Positions 34,191-42,426 of a stretch of DNA of 58,738 bases are shown here, one piece after another. The stretch is from Paraburkholderia sp. C35 (GTDB taxonomy: Bacteria; Pseudomonadota; Gammaproteobacteria; Burkholderiales; Burkholderiaceae). The stretch covers positions 1 to 58,738 of the forward strand of contig NZ_QBUY01000052.1 in the NCBI RefSeq assembly GCF_003121405.1, given 5' to 3'. The stretch's first letter is position 1, and every line of letters starts with the position of its first letter. The notes under the pieces were generated by a model, which was not told the origin of the DNA, searched no databases, and saw only the letters and a list, made by a program, of their open reading frames with translations. Made by a program: the position numbers and the translations under genes.

Positions 34191-36131
34191 TCATACCACC
34201 GACGCCACGAAAATCGCATTGTTGACGGCGTGCAGCAGCACGGGCATCGCGAGTCCGCGGGTTTTCTTCGCGAGCCAGCCGGCCACGAGCGCCAGCAGGA
34301 ACAGATAGGCGTACGCACGCGCGTCCTGGTGCATCGACGCGAACACAGCCGCCTGGATCACGTTCGACCAGCGAAAGCCGAGATGCCGCGTCAGGCCGCC
34401 CAGCAAAGCGCCGCGAAACGCAAGCTCTTCGATGATGGGCACAGCCACGCACAGGATTGCGACGGCGAGCGGCAGCGCGCCCATCGCCTTCGCACCCATC
34501 ACGATGGATTGCCCGAACGACACGACACTCGATCCGGCGACGTGCGGAACGTGCGACACCGTCGCCCAGCGGATCACGTTGATGCTGAGCACGGCCACGG
34601 CGGGCAGGATCCAGACGGGCTTCCACGTCCCTTGCCCCCACCAGCCGCGCCACGACACCCGCTTCGCCAGCCACGCGAGACCGAGTGCGGCAAACAGCAA
34701 GGTCCACAGATAGGCGACGACGAGATCGCTCTGCCAGCCCACGCGCCCTACCTTGTCCTTGATGGGCACGATCAGCGCCGTGCCGGAATGGAACGACATC
34801 ACCAGCCAGAGGGTGATCGAGAACAGGCTCAGCGCATACCACGCGTGCCGCAATCCGATGCCGTCGAACAGCGGCTCCGACACCTTGCCCTTGCGCGCCC
34901 GCACGACGCCGCGATAGTGGACGGGGAACATCAGCAGGCCGGGCATGCAGACGAACATGACGATCATCATCAGATCACCGGCCGCGACGGGTAGCAGGTC
35001 GATCCTGAGCGCCGCGGCGGGACTGAGCGAGAACAGATGCGCATACGCCGCCGACAGCTTCACCGCGTTGCGCGAGCGCGAATACTCGTCGGCGATGACG
35101 GCGGCGGCAGCCTGGGCGTCGCGCGTATCGAAGGCGACGTCGAGCCGCAACTGCCGCATCGCGGGCGATTCGTTGCCGATGGGCGTGGTGTCGGCGGATA
35201 GCACCTTGCGTGCTGCAGCCGAATCGCCCGCGTGCTGCAGCGTCCGCGCACGCGTGTAACTGTTGATCTGGAGACCGGCCTTGTCGGCGCGATGCAGTTC
35301 GTCGAGCGCGGCCTCGGGCGTCAGCACATCGACGGCCGTGTTGATCCGCTGCGACTCCGTCCAGGCCATCTTCGCAACCGACGACCGTGCAAGCATCGCC
35401 ACGCCCTCCGACACCTTGCCATGCCCGCCGAGGTAGCGAATCGCCTGGAGCAACTGCGGACTGTCCGGGTCCAGATGCACGGCCGTCACGGCTTCCTCGC
35501 CGGCGCGCTTATCGTCTTTCTGCCACGCGTACGCACGCGAGAGCGCAGCGTGCAGACGCGCGCGCTGCGCCGGCGTCCACACGGACGAACGCGGCACGAG
35601 CGACTCGCCGAACGTGGCGGCATCCTTGCCGACGCGCTGTTCGAGACTGAACAGCAAGGCTTCTGGCGTCGACGGAAACTGCTTTTCGAGGCGCGCGCGG
35701 CACGTTGCGAGATCTTTCGATGCGGCGTCCGACCACGCAATCTCTTCTGACCATGCATAGCGCTGGATAAACGTGCAACGCGCGATGGCCAGTGCGACGT
35801 CGCCGGGTTGACGGCTTTGCGCCTGATCGTAGGCGTCCAGCACCTTGTCGTAGGCAGCCTTCTGCTGATTCGAAAACAGTTCGGCGGCGCGGTCGGCGGA
35901 ACGCAGCATGTCGGGCGTCGGTGTCACGGTGCCTGCATGGCAGACCTGACTCACGGCAAGCGCGCAACCTGCAAGCAGGTATCGCTTCGTCGATCCCGTG
36001 TTCAGGCGATACAGCCGATTTCGCCATGCCGTGCACGCGAACTTCACGCATGAAAGCATGCACCCGTATGCGATCGCAAACGCTATAAGCCAGAACCCTG
36101 GCGCCTCGGCTTCTCTCAGATAGTTGTACAT
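34191..36131 (-). CDS. CPBP-family membrane metalloprotease with N-terminal helical-repeat domain
   Basis: About 646 residues. The C-terminal third is a CPBP (Abi) intramembrane domain with all three motifs: IIEELAFRGALLGG, VFASMHQD and HAVNNAI, spread over seven or eight membrane helices that begin near LPVAAGDLMMIVMF. The N-terminal half is soluble and Ala-rich (AAELFSNQQKAAYDKVLDAY, RARLHAALSRAYAWQKDDKR), like tetratricopeptide repeats, preceded by a hydrophobic segment (KRYLLAGCALAVSQVCHA). The start at 36131 is provisional; a later ATG would remove an N-terminal membrane stretch. CPBP members cleave prenylated or bacteriocin-type peptides; the role here is unknown. Confidence 0.75.
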   Translation of the reverse strand: MYNYLREAEAPGFWLIAFAIAYGCMLSCVKFACTAWRNRLYRLNTGSTKRYLLAGCALAVSQVCHAGTVTPTPDMLRSADRAAELFSNQQKAAYDKVLDAYDQAQSRQPGDVALAIARCTFIQRYAWSEEIAWSDAASKDLATCRARLEKQFPSTPEALLFSLEQRVGKDAATFGESLVPRSSVWTPAQRARLHAALSRAYAWQKDDKRAGEEAVTAVHLDPDSPQLLQAIRYLGGHGKVSEGVAMLARSSVAKMAWTESQRINTAVDVLTPEAALDELHRADKAGLQINSYTRARTLQHAGDSAAARKVLSADTTPIGNESPAMRQLRLDVAFDTRDAQAAAAVIADEYSRSRNAVKLSAAYAHLFSLSPAAALRIDLLPVAAGDLMMIVMFVCMPGLLMFPVHYRGVVRARKGKVSEPLFDGIGLRHAWYALSLFSITLWLVMSFHSGTALIVPIKDKVGRVGWQSDLVVAYLWTLLFAALGLAWLAKRVSWRGWWGQGTWKPVWILPAVAVLSINVIRWATVSHVPHVAGSSVVSFGQSIVMGAKAMGALPLAVAILCVAVPIIEELAFRGALLGGLTRHLGFRWSNVIQAAVFASMHQDARAYAYLFLLALVAGWLAKKTRGLAMPVLLHAVNNAIFVASVV

Positions 36132-36287
36132 GACTTTTTGTCTCGCAGAATCCGCCTGCGCGACGTGTCGCTCACGTCGCGCGCATTGAGACGGCATAGC
36201 GCTCGAACATGCTTACGGCAATGAGTCACGAAACTTTAGATGCGCTGATCGATTGCCAGGCAGTTTGACAATCCAGCTTTCAACGCT

Positions 36288-36328
36288 AAAAAAACAACGC
36301 GCCCACGATCCAGAAGATCGTGGGCGCG
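36288..36328 (-). terminator. Intrinsic terminator after the AAHS-type transporter gene
   Basis: On the minus strand CGCGCCCACGATC pairs with GATCGTGGGCGCG (13-bp perfect stem, 5-base loop), followed by GTTGTTTTTTT. Confidence 0.93.
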
Positions 36329-36345
36329 TGCCAGAAACCAGCGCG

Positions 36346-37704
36346 TCAGTGGCCGAGCGACTCGATCTTTGCGCCCGTCATCCCGCTCGTCTGCGGCCGT
36401 GCCATCTGCTTGATCAGCAACGCGACGCACGCGATCAGCCCCGCAATCGCGATGGTCGCGAACACGCCGGAGAACGTGAAATGACGACGCGTCAGTTCAG
36501 CAACGAGAAACGAACCGGCGATGCCGCCAAAGCGCCCGACGCCGAGCATCCACGCGACACCTGTGCCGCGCCCTTCCGTCGGATAGAACGCCGCCGCGAG
36601 CGCGGGCATCGACGATTGCGCGGTGTTCATCAGCACGCCGGCGATAAACACGATCGCCACCAGCGCGCCGACATTGCCCGCGGCCTGCCCGATGCAATAC
36701 ACGCTCACAGCCGTCAATACGTAGCACACGGCGATCACGCGGTTCGCGTTGAAGCGGTCCATCAGCACGCCCGCCAGCACGGCACCGACGCCGCCGAGCG
36801 GGAACAGCGCGGAAATCAGCGTGGCGCTTTTGGGCGTGAGGCCCGCGTCCTTCAGCAGGATCGGCATCCAGTTGATCGACGCATAGAAGATCACGAGGCC
36901 CATGAAATACGTGACCCACAGCATCACCGAGCCGACGATGTACGAGCGCGACAGCACCACGCCCAGCCCTTTGCTGCCCGTTTGCGGCGCGGTCTCGGTC
37001 ATCACGAAGGAACCGGCGTTCATCGCCTGCGACGCGATGCGAGCGAGCGTTGCGCGAATCCGTTCGACGGGCTGGTTGTTCGCGACCATAAAGCGCACCG
37101 ATTCCGGCATCTTCAGCAGCAGCGCGACACCGAGCAGCAGCGGCGTCACGCCGCCCAGCATCAGCACGCTGCGCCAGCCGAAATGCGGAATCATCCATGC
37201 GGCCAGAAATCCGCCGAAGGCCGCGCCCAGCGGAAAGCCGCAGAACATCAGGTTGATCACGGTCGCGCGGCGGCGGTCCGGGCAGAACTCGCCCATCATC
37301 GTGACCGCATTCGGCATGGCCGCGCCAAGGCCAACGCCCGTGATGAAGCGCAGCACCGTCAACTGGCCGATGCTCGACGAAAACGCCGAGACGAGGCACG
37401 CAATGCCGAACACGAACACGGATGTGAGCAATAGCGAGCGGCGTCCGAGCCTGTCGGACAATGGGCCCGAACCGAGCGCGCCGCACGCGAGGCCGAACAG
37501 CGCGGCGCTCAGCACGGGCGCGAGATCGGGCTTCGAGAGTCCCCATTCCGTCAGCAGCGACGGCGCGATAAAGCCGATGGCCGCCGTGTCGAAACCGTCC
37601 AGCAGGACGATCACGAAACACATGAAAAACACCAGCCACTGAAAGCCGCCGAATGGCTGCTCATTGATGAACGTCTGGACGTTCACGACGGAAGTGCGGT
37701 TCAT
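36346..37704 (-). CDS. MFS aromatic acid:H+ symporter (PcaK/BenK-like, AAHS family)
   Basis: 452 residues with 12 membrane segments. VLLDGFDTAAIGFIAPSLL in the first helix carries the AAHS motif DGFDTA, and GPLSDRLGRRSLLL is the loop 2-3 motif. LRFITGVGLGAAMPNAVTM in helix 4 also fits. These carriers import protocatechuate, 4-hydroxybenzoate, benzoate or similar acids. GGAGA precedes the ATG at 37704. An operator-like site with a GTTCG...CGAAC dyad lies upstream (37832-37867), similar to that near pcaF, so both may answer to the same IclR regulator. Confidence 0.88.
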   Translation of the reverse strand: MNRTSVVNVQTFINEQPFGGFQWLVFFMCFVIVLLDGFDTAAIGFIAPSLLTEWGLSKPDLAPVLSAALFGLACGALGSGPLSDRLGRRSLLLTSVFVFGIACLVSAFSSSIGQLTVLRFITGVGLGAAMPNAVTMMGEFCPDRRRATVINLMFCGFPLGAAFGGFLAAWMIPHFGWRSVLMLGGVTPLLLGVALLLKMPESVRFMVANNQPVERIRATLARIASQAMNAGSFVMTETAPQTGSKGLGVVLSRSYIVGSVMLWVTYFMGLVIFYASINWMPILLKDAGLTPKSATLISALFPLGGVGAVLAGVLMDRFNANRVIAVCYVLTAVSVYCIGQAAGNVGALVAIVFIAGVLMNTAQSSMPALAAAFYPTEGRGTGVAWMLGVGRFGGIAGSFLVAELTRRHFTFSGVFATIAIAGLIACVALLIKQMARPQTSGMTGAKIESLGH

Positions 37705-37831
37705 CGACTGTCTCCAGCTAGCGCGACGCAGTGCGCATGCTGCGTCTGTCGCCTTATATTGCCCCAGAAGCGGGGCGAGATAGTCATGCGCACGCGAATC
37801 ATGCCGGCCGTTGAGATGACATCGCGCCGAA

Positions 37832-37867
37832 TGTTCGTATATCGCACAACCTTTCAGATGGCGAACA
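37832..37867. promoter_or_regulatory. Candidate IclR/PcaR-type site upstream of the AAHS transporter
   Basis: TGTTCG (37832-37837) and CGAACA (37862-37867) flank a segment reading GTATATCGCACAAC. The left part, GTTCGTATATCGCAC, resembles the PcaR target of Pseudomonas putida as I recall it. The spacing differs from the dyads near pcaF, so this is tentative. Confidence 0.45.
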
Positions 37868-37979
37868 CTTTAGCGTTTTGCGTCCGTCAACGTCAACGAA
37901 GGGTTATTACTGATTTAACGCCTGAAACCCTACAAACAAAAAACTTTCATTACGATTTACTTTCATATATAACGACAGG

Positions 37980-38048
37980 GCATGTCGCGAACACGCCTGT
38001 CTCGCACATGTCCTCAGCCCACCCGTGCTAGCCGGTGGGCTTTTTTTT
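37980..38048 (+). ncRNA. Candidate small RNA or attenuated leader with orphan terminator
   Basis: A strong intrinsic terminator (AGCCCACC 38016-38023 with GGTGGGCT 38034-38041, then a run of eight T) has no gene upstream of it on this strand. TTTCAT (37945-37950) and TATAAC (37968-37973), 17 bp apart, would start a transcript near 37980, giving about 70 bases with one further imperfect stem (ACAGG with CCTGT). It is either a free small RNA or the aborted leader of the transporter gene at 38310. The rest of the 605-bp gap (37705-38309) shows no gene. Confidence 0.5.
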
Positions 38049-38131
38049 GATGCGCACGCTTAATCGCGAGTCACCTACAACTTCCTTTCATCATTCGATT
38101 CGCATCGGTGAAAACCCCTCCAAGCTTTCGC

Positions 38132-38159
38132 TTGACTTACTTGATATATCACATATCGT
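38132..38159 (+). promoter_or_regulatory. Candidate promoter of the OFA-type transporter
   Basis: TTGACT (38132-38137) and TATCGT (38154-38159) are 16 bp apart within an AT-rich stretch (ttgatatatcacatatcg). The transcript would start about 140 bp before the ATG. Confidence 0.4.
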
Positions 38160-38309
38160 ATGGAATCTATCAGCACCGCATTTTTAGCGATGCTGATCGG
38201 AAGAGCCGTCAGGCCACCGCACATATTCAACAGGCGAAGTTCGCAACTATCGTGCACGCGACGGATGCAGGCGCTCACCCGCCCGCTCCCGTCGACAAAG
38301 GAGACAGCG

Positions 38310-39665
38310 ATGAAGACAGAGCATCAGGAAGGGCCGTCGTCATGGTACGCATCACCGTGGGTGCAACTCGTGTTCGGCGTGGTCTGCATGGCGATGATCG
38401 CCAACATGCAGTACGGCTGGACGCTGTTCGTCAACCCGATCGACGAGAAGTATCACTGGGGCCGCGCGGCCATTCAGGTTGCGTTCACCATCTTCGTCGT
38501 GACGGAAACCTGGCTCGTGCCGATTGAAGGCTATCTCGTCGACAAGTACGGGCCGAAGCCCGTGGTGGTCGGCGGCGGGTTGCTGTGCGCCGTCGCCTGG
38601 GTGCTCAATTCGATGGCGTCGTCGCTGCCGCTGCTGTACATCGCGGCGGCTATCGGCGGGATCGGCGCGGGTGCCGTGTATGGCACCTGTGTCGGCAATG
38701 CGCTGAAGTGGTTTCCGACCCGCCGCGGACTTGCGGCCGGCATCACGGCGGCCGGCTTCGGCGCGGGGTCGGCGGCGACCGTCGTGCCGATTGCCAACAT
38801 GATCAAGAGCAGCGGTTATGAGGCGACCTTCCTGTGGTTCGGGCTCGGTCAGGGCATCGTGGTGTTTCTGCTGGGCATGTTCCTGCTGGCGCCGTCCGCG
38901 AGCCTGCTGGCGTCGGCAAAGAACGCGGTGACGGGTGCCGCCAAACGCTTCGTTCACAACGCGACGCCGCGCCAGGTCGTCTCCGCGCCCGTGTTCTGGG
39001 TCATGTACCTGATGTTCGTGATGATGGCGGCAGGCGGCCTGATGGCGACGGCCCAACTCGGGCCGATCGCGAAAGACTTCGGCCTGCATGACTCGCCCGT
39101 GTCGCTGCTCGGTCTGACGTTGCCCGCGCTGACTTTCGCGCTGACGATCGACCGCGTGCTCAACGGTCTGACGCGACCGTTCTTCGGCTGGATCTCGGAT
39201 CGCATCGGCCGTGAGAACACGATGTTCATCGCGTTCGCCATCGAGGCGGTCGGCATTCTCGCGCTGTCGAAGTTCGGGCAAAGCCCGGTGGCGTTCGTGG
39301 TGCTGACGGGCATCGTGTTCTTCGCATGGGGTGAGATCTACAGTCTCTTCCCCGCCACTTGCGGCGACACGTTCGGGCCGAAGTTCGCGGCGACCAACGC
39401 CGGCCTGCTCTACACGGCGAAAGGCACGGCGGCGCTGCTGGTGCCGTTCACCAGCATCGTCACGGCGATGACGGGCAGCTGGCACGCGGTGTTCATGCTT
39501 GCCTCGGGGATGGCCGCCATCGCTGCGTTGCTGGCGCTCTTCGTACTCAAGCCGATGCGCCGCGCCTACGCACTGCAGCATTCGGAGGCCTCGATGGAAA
39601 CGGCACCGTATGCGGGAGCGACACGCATCAGCGACTCGGCGCGTATTTCGGCTGAAGGCGGCTGA
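38310..39665 (+). CDS. MFS transporter, oxalate/formate antiporter (OFA) family
   Basis: 451 residues, 12 membrane segments. Family blocks are WVQLVFGVVCMAMIANMQYG and TLFVNPIDEKYHWGRAAIQ at the N terminus, GYLVDKYGPKPVVVGGG in loop 2-3 and GCGAGAVYG-like GGIGAGAVYGTCVGNALKWF in helix 4. Related proteins exchange oxalate for formate or move other small carboxylates. GGAG lies six bases before the ATG at 38310. There are no oxalate-degrading genes (frc, oxc) in the window, so the substrate is open. Confidence 0.87.
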   Translation: MKTEHQEGPSSWYASPWVQLVFGVVCMAMIANMQYGWTLFVNPIDEKYHWGRAAIQVAFTIFVVTETWLVPIEGYLVDKYGPKPVVVGGGLLCAVAWVLNSMASSLPLLYIAAAIGGIGAGAVYGTCVGNALKWFPTRRGLAAGITAAGFGAGSAATVVPIANMIKSSGYEATFLWFGLGQGIVVFLLGMFLLAPSASLLASAKNAVTGAAKRFVHNATPRQVVSAPVFWVMYLMFVMMAAGGLMATAQLGPIAKDFGLHDSPVSLLGLTLPALTFALTIDRVLNGLTRPFFGWISDRIGRENTMFIAFAIEAVGILALSKFGQSPVAFVVLTGIVFFAWGEIYSLFPATCGDTFGPKFAATNAGLLYTAKGTAALLVPFTSIVTAMTGSWHAVFMLASGMAAIAALLALFVLKPMRRAYALQHSEASMETAPYAGATRISDSARISAEGG

Positions 39666-39691
39666 TCGGCGGCAGAGGTTTTAAGAGGTTG

Positions 39692-39726
39692 AAACAGATG
39701 CCCGTTTCACGACGGGCATCTGTTTT
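39692..39726. terminator. Bidirectional terminator between the OFA transporter and dhaL
   Basis: AAACAGATGCCCGT and ACGGGCATCTGTTT form a 14-bp stem with a 6-base loop. T4 follows on the plus strand and T3 on the minus strand, serving the converging genes. Confidence 0.85.
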
Positions 39727-39760
39727 CAGGTCATGCACGCAGCACCGCAACACGCTGCCA

Positions 39761-40381
39761 TCAAAGCCCCGCCTGGAGCGCCTCCAGAAACCGCCAATAA
39801 GCAGTCGCGCCAGGATCGGCATGACCGACACTGCGTTCCTGAATCCACGCCGCTCGCCCCTTCTGCGACTGCAGCGCGGCGGTGGCGTCAATCTGCTGCC
39901 GCGCGGTCGCAATCATCGCAGCGAGAAGCTCGCGCGCATCACCATTCGACGCTTCCAGCACATCGAGGCTCGGCACCAGTGCATCGAGCACGGTCTTGTC
40001 GCCGACCTTGCTCTTGCCACGCTCGACGATGCGCGCCGCCACCGCGCGCCCGATCGTCAGCGCATCGGCTTTGCCGAGTTCATGTTTGTCCGTCATCGTC
40101 TTCGCGGCCGCCAGCAAACCACCGCCGATCAACGCAGCGAACGTCGACGGATTGGCCGTCGAAAACGCCTGCCCTGCAGAACGCAACATGTCGCTGATTG
40201 CTGCATCGTCAGGTAACGCGGCTAGCGCTTTCACCACGGCCGCCGATCCCTTCTGCACCGTAATGCCGAGATCGCCGTCGCCGAGCGCGGCATCGAGCTC
40301 ACGCAGTTCGTCGGTGTGCGCGGGCAGTGCATCGAGCGTGCGGATCAGCAGCGCACGTATGTCGTTACTCGACATGCTCAT
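39761..40381 (-). CDS. dhaL: Dihydroxyacetone kinase-type subunit DhaL
   Basis: 206 residues. DhaL binds the ADP/ATP cofactor with two Mg ions through three aspartates, seen in ELDAALGDGDLGITVQKG (about residues 25-42), and has the helical-barrel pattern with KSKVGDKTVLDALVPSLDVL. GGAGGG precedes the ATG at 40381. It is the last gene of the minus-strand cluster, 13 bp after dhaK. No DhaM phosphodonor gene is present, so ATP may be used directly. Confidence 0.9.
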   Translation of the reverse strand: MSMSSNDIRALLIRTLDALPAHTDELRELDAALGDGDLGITVQKGSAAVVKALAALPDDAAISDMLRSAGQAFSTANPSTFAALIGGGLLAAAKTMTDKHELGKADALTIGRAVAARIVERGKSKVGDKTVLDALVPSLDVLEASNGDARELLAAMIATARQQIDATAALQSQKGRAAWIQERSVGHADPGATAYWRFLEALQAGL

Positions 40382-40394
40382 GGTCGGCCCTCCA

Positions 40395-41405
40395 TCAAAC
40401 CAGCAGCCAGTCGCGATACAGCGGCGAACGCGCCGGCGCGGCGAGCAGCGTTTCGAGCTCATCGTCGAGCAGCATCACGGTGATTGACGCGCCCGCCATT
40501 TCCAGACTCGTCACATATTCGCCGACATACGTGCGCGCAATCGACAAACCATGATCGCCGATGATCTTCGCCGAGCGCCTGAACAGCAGATACAGTTCTT
40601 CCAGCGGCGTGGCGCCGAGTCCGTTGATCAGCACCGCAAGACGCGAACCCTTCGGCGCATTGAGATCGCCGAGTATCTCGCCCATCAGCCGGTCTGCGAT
40701 TGCATCGGCGGATTCCAGCTTGCCGCGATGCGTGCCCGGTTCACCATGAATGCCAATGCCGATTTCCATTTCGCCGTCGGGCAGCGTGAAGGTAGGCTTG
40801 CCCGCAGCCGGCAGGATGGTCGGCGACAGGCCGACGCCCATCGTGCGGCACTGACTGTTGGCCTTCGCGCAGATACGCGCGACTTCGTCGAGCGAATCGC
40901 CGCGCTCCGCCGCCGCGCCCGTGCACTTGAACACGAACGCCATGCCCGCCACGCCGCGCCGGTCGCTGGCGCGCTCTGCGGGCGCCGATGCGACATCGTC
41001 GGTCAGCAGCACGGTCTTGATGTCGATGCCTTCGGGTTCGGCGAGATCCGCGGCGAGATCGAAGTTGAACACGTCGCCGCCATAGTTGCCGTACACATAG
41101 AGCACGCCTGCGCCGCCATTCACGGCCTTGGTGGCCTCGAAAATCTGCTCGGCCGATGGCGACGAAAACACATTGCCCACTGCCACGCCGCTGCACAACC
41201 CTTCGCCCACGTAACCCAGGAAGCCCGGCATGTGTCCCGAGCCGCCACCCGTGACGATGCCGACATGTCCTGCTTTCGGCGCATCGGCGCGCACGAGTGC
41301 GCGGCGGTCGGCGGTCGCGGCCTTGATCCAGCCAGGATGGGCAATCAACAGCGCATCAATCACTTCATCGACGAAATCATCCGGCTGGTTGATGATCTTT
41401 TTCAC
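40395..41405 (-). CDS. dhaK: Dihydroxyacetone kinase-type subunit DhaK
   Basis: 336 residues. DhaK binds the ketone substrate covalently through a histidine, visible in MEIGIGIHGEPGTHRG. The N-terminal loop reads GGGSGHMPGFLGYVGEG, where classical DhaK has GHEP-A-H, so the substrate pocket differs and another short ketose (for example erythrulose) is possible. The start is GTG at 41405 with AGGAGAAT just upstream. It lies between the ABC permease gene (19-bp gap) and dhaL. Confidence 0.88.
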   Translation of the reverse strand: MKKIINQPDDFVDEVIDALLIAHPGWIKAATADRRALVRADAPKAGHVGIVTGGGSGHMPGFLGYVGEGLCSGVAVGNVFSSPSAEQIFEATKAVNGGAGVLYVYGNYGGDVFNFDLAADLAEPEGIDIKTVLLTDDVASAPAERASDRRGVAGMAFVFKCTGAAAERGDSLDEVARICAKANSQCRTMGVGLSPTILPAAGKPTFTLPDGEMEIGIGIHGEPGTHRGKLESADAIADRLMGEILGDLNAPKGSRLAVLINGLGATPLEELYLLFRRSAKIIGDHGLSIARTYVGEYVTSLEMAGASITVMLLDDELETLLAAPARSPLYRDWLLV

Positions 41406-41424
41406 GCGATTCTCCTGGTGATGT

Positions 41425-42426
41425 TCAGTTCTTGCGCCGCTGGCTGAGCGCATCGAGCATGACGGCGGCGAAAATGACGCCGCCCTGAATAAACTGGGTC
41501 CAGAAAGGATTGACGCCGAGCAGCGACAAACCAACATTGATCACGCCGATCAGCACTACGCCGATAAACGTGCCGATGATCGAGCCGCGTCCACCCGCGA
41601 GCGATGTTCCGCCAATCACCACGCCTGCGATCACCTGCAATTCGAGTCCATAGGCCGCTGAAGGCAACGCGGAATTGAGCCGTCCGGCGAGCACGATGCC
41701 CGCAATCGCCGAGGTCACGCCTGCAAGCGTGTAGGTCAGAAAGATCACGCGCCGCACGGGAATACCCGCCAGCCGCGCCGCCTCCTGATTGCCGCCGACA
41801 GCGAACACCTGATGACCGAACGTGGTCTTGCGCAGCAGGATATGGCCGATCACGAACACGATCAGCATCACGATCATCGGCGCGGGCAAGCCCGCGAACG
41901 TCTTGGCGCCGAACAGCGTGAACGCGGTCGGAAAATCGAACTTGGTGCGGCCATCGGAAATGGCGAGCGTGAGGCCGCGGCCCATCGCCATCATCGCGAG
42001 TGTGACATTGAACGGCACGAGTCTGAGCCATGTCACGGCAAAGCCGTTGAGCGCGCCGACACCCGCGCCCACTGCCAGCGCAATCGCGAGGCCCGCCAGG
42101 CCGACGCCCAAGGCATCGGGCGTCGAACCCGCCATCAGGGTTGCCGCCACCATGCCGCTCAATGCGACCAGCGAACCCACCGACAGATCGATGCCCGACG
42201 TGATGATCACGAACGTGCCGCCCACCGCGGCAATGCCGACCACCGAGGTCTGCACGAGAATGTTGGTCAAGGTGCTGGTGGTGAGGAACTCCGGCGCCGC
42301 GAACGACAGAAAAACGCAGATGACGATCAGCGCGGCAAGCAACGGACCGACGCCGCTGCGCAATTGCCGGATCACGCGGCTCGAGAGCGCTTCCGGATCG
42401 GACTGTTTCGCTGCCGTCGAGGGCAT
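41425..42426 (-). CDS. Ribose-type ABC transporter permease (RbsC-like)
   Basis: 333 residues, about 8-10 membrane segments. The motif GTFVIITSGIDLSVGSLVAL near residue 70 and the EAA-like segment GGNQEAARLAGIPVRRVIFL (near 215) are typical of monosaccharide permeases. GIDLSVGS and GGTSLAGGRGS are strong family markers. The start is taken at 42426 (GGGAG upstream); ATG 42450 is the alternative. Either way it overlaps the ATPase gene, by 55 bp in the chosen reading. Confidence 0.9.
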   Translation of the reverse strand: MPSTAAKQSDPEALSSRVIRQLRSGVGPLLAALIVICVFLSFAAPEFLTTSTLTNILVQTSVVGIAAVGGTFVIITSGIDLSVGSLVALSGMVAATLMAGSTPDALGVGLAGLAIALAVGAGVGALNGFAVTWLRLVPFNVTLAMMAMGRGLTLAISDGRTKFDFPTAFTLFGAKTFAGLPAPMIVMLIVFVIGHILLRKTTFGHQVFAVGGNQEAARLAGIPVRRVIFLTYTLAGVTSAIAGIVLAGRLNSALPSAAYGLELQVIAGVVIGGTSLAGGRGSIIGTFIGVVLIGVINVGLSLLGVNPFWTQFIQGGVIFAAVMLDALSQRRKN

